Assembly: GCF_003726095.1 (NCBI RefSeq)
Contig: NZ_CP026031.1
Span: 4,776,001-4,840,000 of the forward strand
Length of the DNA: 64,000 nucleotides
Reading direction: 5' to 3'
Source of the DNA: Niallia circulans
Lineage (GTDB): Bacteria; Bacillota; Bacilli; Bacillales; Cytobacillaceae
Numbering within the stretch: position 1 is the first letter of the stretch; the number at the start of each line of letters is the position of its first letter. Shown one piece after another: positions 60,358 through 64,000 of this stretch. The notes beneath the pieces were generated by a model, which was not told the DNA's origin, ran no database searches, and saw only the letters and a list, made by a program, of their open reading frames with translations. The position numbers and the translations under genes are program-made.

Positions 60358-62025
60358 ATGAACTCTTCCCTAGAATTGCAAATGCTCATTCAATTATTTG
60401 AACGAGCTGCCCTTTTACTCATTACTTTATTTTTTATGACAAGAGTCCCGAAGTTTAAAGAGACCTTGCAAAAGGATCATCACTCGCCAACAGAGCTGAC
60501 ATTAATTACGATTATATTTTGTGCCTTCGCTCTGTTCGGGACCTATTCGGGAATACAAGTAGAAGGTTCGATTGTCAACATCCGCACAATTGCCATTATG
60601 TCAGGTGGTATCCTGTTTGGCCCATGGGTTGGAATTGTGACCGGAATTGTTTCCGGTCTACATCGTTATTTAATTGACATTGGTGGCGTAACCTCTATTC
60701 CTTGTTTAATTACAAGTATTTTAGCAGGGATTGTATCTGGTTATATTCACCTTCGCGTGAAAAAGAGTAGTCGCTGGATTTATGGAATAGTTGCTGGAAT
60801 GCTATGTGAAATGCTAACAATGATTTTGATATTGTTTATGGCAGATCCTTTCGACTTAGGAATAGATATTGTTTCGATCATTGCTTTACCGATGATTTTA
60901 GGGCAAGGGAGCATTGGGCTAATTGTCTTGATGATTGCCAGCGTAGAAGGAGAAAAGGAAAGAATCGCGGCACAGCAGGCGCAATTAGCCCTTAACATTG
61001 CGAATAAGACCTTGCCTTATTTTCGTTCTATTAATGGGAATTCTTTGCGAACTATTTGTACCATTATAAAAGAAGATATTCAAGCAGACGCAGTAGCTAT
61101 TACGGATACAAAAGATGTTCTTGCATATGTAGGGTTTGGGGAGGAAAAATATAAGATCGGCCAAGAGATTATCAGTGATTTAACGAAAGACACCATTCGA
61201 AGTGGCAAGATTACGATTCGGAATAATATTGCCGATCATCATACTCCGCAAATTCATTGTTTATTAATTATTCCGTTAGAAGAAAGAGGCGTTGTAACCG
61301 GTACCCTAAAAATTTATTACCGCAAAGCTTATACAATTACCAATACATTGCAAACCATGGCAATCGGATTGGCGCAAATTATTTCAACCCTTATGGAAGT
61401 GTCGCGAGTGGAACAAATGAAAGAGGAAGCAAATAAGGCCGAACTAAAAGCACTACAAACAAAAATTAATCCCCATTTCTTATTTAATGCGCTAAACGCG
61501 ATTGCATCCACAACCCGTCGCGATCCTGAAAAAGCACGAGAATTAATTATTAATTTATCGGGGTATATGCGCTATAACTTAGAGGTTGGAGAAGAGCTTA
61601 TTGATATCCAGCTCGCACTCAAGCAAGTGAGAGACTATATTCAAATTGAAAAAGCTCGTTTCGGAAACCGCCTGCAAGTGAACTATGAGATAGATGATAT
61701 ACATATTAAACTTCCGAGTCTTCTCATCCAGCCATTGGTCGAAAATGCGGTTGTGCACGGAATTTTAAAGCGAAAGGGTCCTGGAGTTGTAACGATATCA
61801 GTCAAAGATTTAGGAGAGACAGTAAGGGTTAGTGTGCGGGATACTGGAGAAGGGATTGCCCAGGAGGTAATTGATCGTTTAGCAAAAGAAGAGGTATCCT
61901 CCAAACAAATCGGTTTAACAAATGTTCATCAACGAGTAAAATTAATGTATGGAACAGGCTTAAACATTCGTAGATTAGAGCCAGGTACGGAAGTTTATTT
62001 TGACATAACGAAGGAGATAGCATGA
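60358..62025 (+). CDS. LytS/YpdA-type sensor histidine kinase
   Basis: A 555-aa kinase. Residues ~1-200 are the 5TM-5TMR_LYT sensor with [20 protein letters not shown] and [15 protein letters not shown]; Arg76 and Arg103 are 27 apart, as are the pyruvate-contacting arginines I recall for E. coli BtsS, and Cys116 follows. A GAF-like domain spans ~215-345. The phospho-acceptor is His373 in [14 protein letters not shown], then HATPase_c ([20 protein letters not shown]). Pyruvate is the likely signal by family. Its stop overlaps the regulator start (ATGA). Confidence 0.9.
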   Translation: MNSSLELQMLIQLFERAALLLITLFFMTRVPKFKETLQKDHHSPTELTLITIIFCAFALFGTYSGIQVEGSIVNIRTIAIMSGGILFGPWVGIVTGIVSGLHRYLIDIGGVTSIPCLITSILAGIVSGYIHLRVKKSSRWIYGIVAGMLCEMLTMILILFMADPFDLGIDIVSIIALPMILGQGSIGLIVLMIASVEGEKERIAAQQAQLALNIANKTLPYFRSINGNSLRTICTIIKEDIQADAVAITDTKDVLAYVGFGEEKYKIGQEIISDLTKDTIRSGKITIRNNIADHHTPQIHCLLIIPLEERGVVTGTLKIYYRKAYTITNTLQTMAIGLAQIISTLMEVSRVEQMKEEANKAELKALQTKINPHFLFNALNAIASTTRRDPEKARELIINLSGYMRYNLEVGEELIDIQLALKQVRDYIQIEKARFGNRLQVNYEIDDIHIKLPSLLIQPLVENAVVHGILKRKGPGVVTISVKDLGETVRVSVRDTGEGIAQEVIDRLAKEEVSSKQIGLTNVHQRVKLMYGTGLNIRRLEPGTEVYFDITKEIA

Positions 62026-62750
62026 AGGCAATAATAGTAGAGGATGAAATTCCAGCAAAAGAAGAATTAGAATATTTAATTCAAACCCACAGCAAAATTG
62101 ATATTGTCGCCACTTTTGAAGATGGCTTAGATGTGCTTAAATTTTTGCAAGCAGAAGAAGTGGATGCCATCTTCCTAGATATTAATATACCTTCTTTAGA
62201 TGGGATGCTTTTGGCAAGCAATATTAGTAAATTTGCGAAAAAGCCCTATATCATTTTTACAACTGCGTATAAAGAGCATGCAGCACAAGCTTTTGAATTA
62301 GAGGCATTTGATTATATTCTTAAGCCGTATGAAGAAAAGCGGATTGCCGCGATGCTGGCAAAATTAGAAGCATCTTTCAAAAAAGAAAGCGGTGGAGAAG
62401 AAGAGATTACGACAGAAGTAACACGTCGTATAAACTTGCGTAAAAATGAAAATATCATTGTGACAGATGTTAATGATATTTATTATGCAGAAGCGAGCGA
62501 AAAGGTAACATTAGTTTATACGAAGACAGATGAATATATGATGCCAATGAGTATCTCTGATTTTCATGATAAATTGCCGCAGGATACCTTTTTCCGCTGT
62601 CATCGCTCCTACACCGTGAATCTTTCAAAAATCCATGAAATTGTCCCATGGTTTAACCATACATATCTGGTGAGATTAAAGGATATTAAGGCGGAAATTC
62701 CTGTTAGCAGAAGCAAAGCAAAAGCATTTCGACAAATTATGCATCTATAA
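62022..62750 (+). CDS. LytTR-family response regulator
   Basis: A 242-aa regulator with a receiver domain (Asp53 in [26 protein letters not shown]) and a C-terminal LytTR DNA-binding domain (~140-240; [56 protein letters not shown]). It is coupled to the kinase by a 4-base overlap. It probably binds the direct repeat at 62752-62782 and activates the transporter gene that follows. Confidence 0.92.
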   Translation: MKAIIVEDEIPAKEELEYLIQTHSKIDIVATFEDGLDVLKFLQAEEVDAIFLDINIPSLDGMLLASNISKFAKKPYIIFTTAYKEHAAQAFELEAFDYILKPYEEKRIAAMLAKLEASFKKESGGEEEITTEVTRRINLRKNENIIVTDVNDIYYAEASEKVTLVYTKTDEYMMPMSISDFHDKLPQDTFFRCHRSYTVNLSKIHEIVPWFNHTYLVRLKDIKAEIPVSRSKAKAFRQIMHL

Positions 62751-62751
62751 A

Positions 62752-62782
62752 TACCATTCATTCCGAATAAAGGGCATTTCAT
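62752..62782 (+). promoter_or_regulatory. YpdB-like direct repeat ahead of the OFA transporter
   Basis: TACCATTCAT (62752-62761), 11 bases, GGCATTTCAT (62773-62782). The right copy equals the half-site I recall for E. coli YpdB at yhjX, and the spacing of 11 is the same; the left copy agrees at 6 of 10 positions. Confidence 0.7.
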
Positions 62783-62814
62783 TCTGATACCGGTTTCAAA
62801 AATATTTCAGGCGG

Positions 62815-62820
62815 TATAAT
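62815..62820 (+). promoter_or_regulatory. -10 element of the OFA transporter promoter
   Basis: A perfect TATAAT. The -35 position (about 62792-62797, GGTTTC) is poor, as expected for an activator-dependent promoter, and lies 10 bases after the direct repeat. Confidence 0.6.
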
Positions 62821-62900
62821 TTAACTATCAAAAGAAAGCATAAACAACCTTTTATAGTAAAAAATACTGTTTATAAACCGAGTAGAAAGAGGAGATCGGA

Positions 62901-64000
62901 ATGAAAGAACGAAATGGCAATCGCTTACTGATAGTTATTGGTACCATTATTGTGCAAATGGGATTAGGAACAATATACACATGGAGCTTGTTCAACCAAC
63001 CTCTTGTTGATAAATTTGGATGGGATTTGAGCGCAACGGCTATCACTTTTTCCATTACTAGTTTTGCGCTTGCCTTCGCAACCCTTTTTGCCGGGAAAAT
63101 TCAAGATAAATGGGGACTCCGCCGCTTAATTGCCTGTGCTGGAATCATGCTAGGTGGAGGATTAATGGTTACTTCCCAAGTATCTTCTTTATGGATGCTT
63201 TATCTTGTAGCAGGTGTTTGTGTAGGTTTTGCAGACGGAACTGCGTACATCACGTCTTTATCTAATTTAATTAAATGGTTCCCTGAGAAAAAAGGATTAA
63301 TTTCTGGTATCTCTGTAGGAGCATATGGAACCGGTAGCTTAGTTTTTAAATATATTAATACAAGCTTAATCGCAGCTTATGGTGTTTCAACAGCCTTCTT
63401 AATTTGGGGAATTATTGCTTTAGCGATGGTTGTCGGCGGATCATTCCTTTTAAAAGAAGCACAGGAAGTAGAAACAACTACAAATTCTTTAGCACCAGAG
63501 CCAGAGCAAAAGAATTATACAGTGAAAGAAATGCTAAAAACAAAGCAAGCATATTTACTCTTTGTTATTTTCTTTACCGCATGTATGAGTGGATTATACT
63601 TAATCGGTATTGTAAAAGATATTGGTGTCAGTCTAGCGAATCTAGATGTGGCGACAGCTGCCAATGCCGTTGCTTTAGTAGCGATATTCAATACAATCGG
63701 TCGTATTATTCTTGGAGCATTGTCTGACAAAGTAGGTCGAATAAAAGTTGTTTCTGGAACATTAGTTGTAACAGCTGTAGCAGTCACTGTATTAAATGTT
63801 GTTCCGTTAAGCTTTCCATTATTCTTTGCTTGTGTAGCCGCAATTGCATTTTGTTTCGGAGGTGTTATCACCGTATATCCGGCTATTATTGCTGATTTCT
63901 TTGGACTGAAAAATCAAAGTAAAAACTATGGTGTAATCTATCAAGGCTTTGGATTTGGAGCTTTGGCAGGAGCTATGATTGCAGCAGTACTTGGAGGATT
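62901..64000 (+). CDS. OFA-family MFS transporter (YhjX-like), 3' end outside window
   Basis: At least 366 residues of an oxalate/formate-antiporter-type MFS protein: GTIIVQMGLGTIYTWSLFNQ at the N-terminus, SITSFALAFATLFAGKIQDK, GFADGTAYITSLSNLIKWFP, EKKGLISGISVGAYGTGSLV, and GRIILGALSDKVGRIKVV. Helices 1-11 are visible before the window ends. The nearest known counterpart in context is E. coli YhjX, induced by YpdAB in response to pyruvate, so a pyruvate-related substrate is likely. The ribosome binding site AGAGGAG precedes the ATG at 62901. Confidence 0.85.
   Translation, partial: MKERNGNRLLIVIGTIIVQMGLGTIYTWSLFNQPLVDKFGWDLSATAITFSITSFALAFATLFAGKIQDKWGLRRLIACAGIMLGGGLMVTSQVSSLWMLYLVAGVCVGFADGTAYITSLSNLIKWFPEKKGLISGISVGAYGTGSLVFKYINTSLIAAYGVSTAFLIWGIIALAMVVGGSFLLKEAQEVETTTNSLAPEPEQKNYTVKEMLKTKQAYLLFVIFFTACMSGLYLIGIVKDIGVSLANLDVATAANAVALVAIFNTIGRIILGALSDKVGRIKVVSGTLVVTAVAVTVLNVVPLSFPLFFACVAAIAFCFGGVITVYPAIIADFFGLKNQSKNYGVIYQGFGFGALAGAMIAAVLGG

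Noticed and set aside
1..64000. tRNA, rRNA, insertion sequences, prophage
   Set aside because: No cloverleaf-like, rRNA-like, transposase or phage sequence was recognised on either strand by eye.

Overview
The window is low-G+C Gram-positive chromosome from a spore-forming Bacillaceae member. The evidence is the AT-rich sequence, AGGAGG-type ribosome binding sites, frequent TTG and GTG starts, and close Bacillus-type genes (FabHB with a FapR-like operator, a VmlR-type ABC-F protein, YdjGHI, class Ib NrdIEF). The two intergenic tandem arrays and the GC-rich intergenic repeat recall Bacillus/Niallia genomes, but the genus is only a guess. No rRNA, tRNA, insertion sequence, prophage or CRISPR array was seen.

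Layout. 0-6 kb: end of a sensor kinase, a YesN-type regulator and a xylose-type ABC importer (xylFGH). 6-15.4 kb: fatty-acid genes (fabHB; a divergent fabF with an XRE/MmyB-like regulator), two MFS pumps, an ArsR-like regulator, a 41-bp tandem array, and a quinone-reductase-like gene facing an HxlR regulator. 15.4-23.6 kb: a polar amino-acid ABC system, vmlR with an attenuator leader, an S66 peptidase, a short UvrC-like nuclease, an acetyltransferase and a CueP-like protein. 23.8-30 kb: a c-di-GMP riboswitch ahead of a diguanylate cyclase, selO and ydjGHI. 30-34 kb: a MarR/MATE pair and corA behind a leader that looks like an undescribed control device. 33-40 kb: arabinose/galactan use (AraC plus GH42; ArsR-like plus GH51) and a second, 52-bp tandem array. 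40-46 kb: nrdIEF and an ECF sigma/anti-sigma operon. 46-58 kb: an ABC exporter pair, a threonine-aldolase-like enzyme, a fused peptide permease, an MCP, a composite intergenic repeat and an MFS pump. 58.5-64 kb: a small basic protein, a decayed gene, an unknown 426-aa protein, and a LytS/LytTR system facing an OFA-family transporter that runs off the window.

How it works together. Much of the window handles sensing and import of plant sugars (xylFGH, GH42, GH51), each with its own regulator, and export of or resistance to toxic compounds (MFS, MATE, ABC, VmlR). Cis-acting RNA control is unusually readable: three leaders (vmlR, the diguanylate cyclase, corA) each show mutually exclusive stems. 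The most interesting is the corA leader. A 42-codon ORF begins with an alternating Glu-Pro run like that of enterobacterial MgtL, and its coding region holds one arm of a switch that can free or hide the corA ribosome binding site. A second strong case is the LytS/LytTR-OFA module, whose promoter carries a direct repeat with the same half-site and 11-bp spacing I recall for E. coli YpdB at yhjX.

Limits: everything was read by eye from sequence and family memory. No alignment, folding or database search was run.
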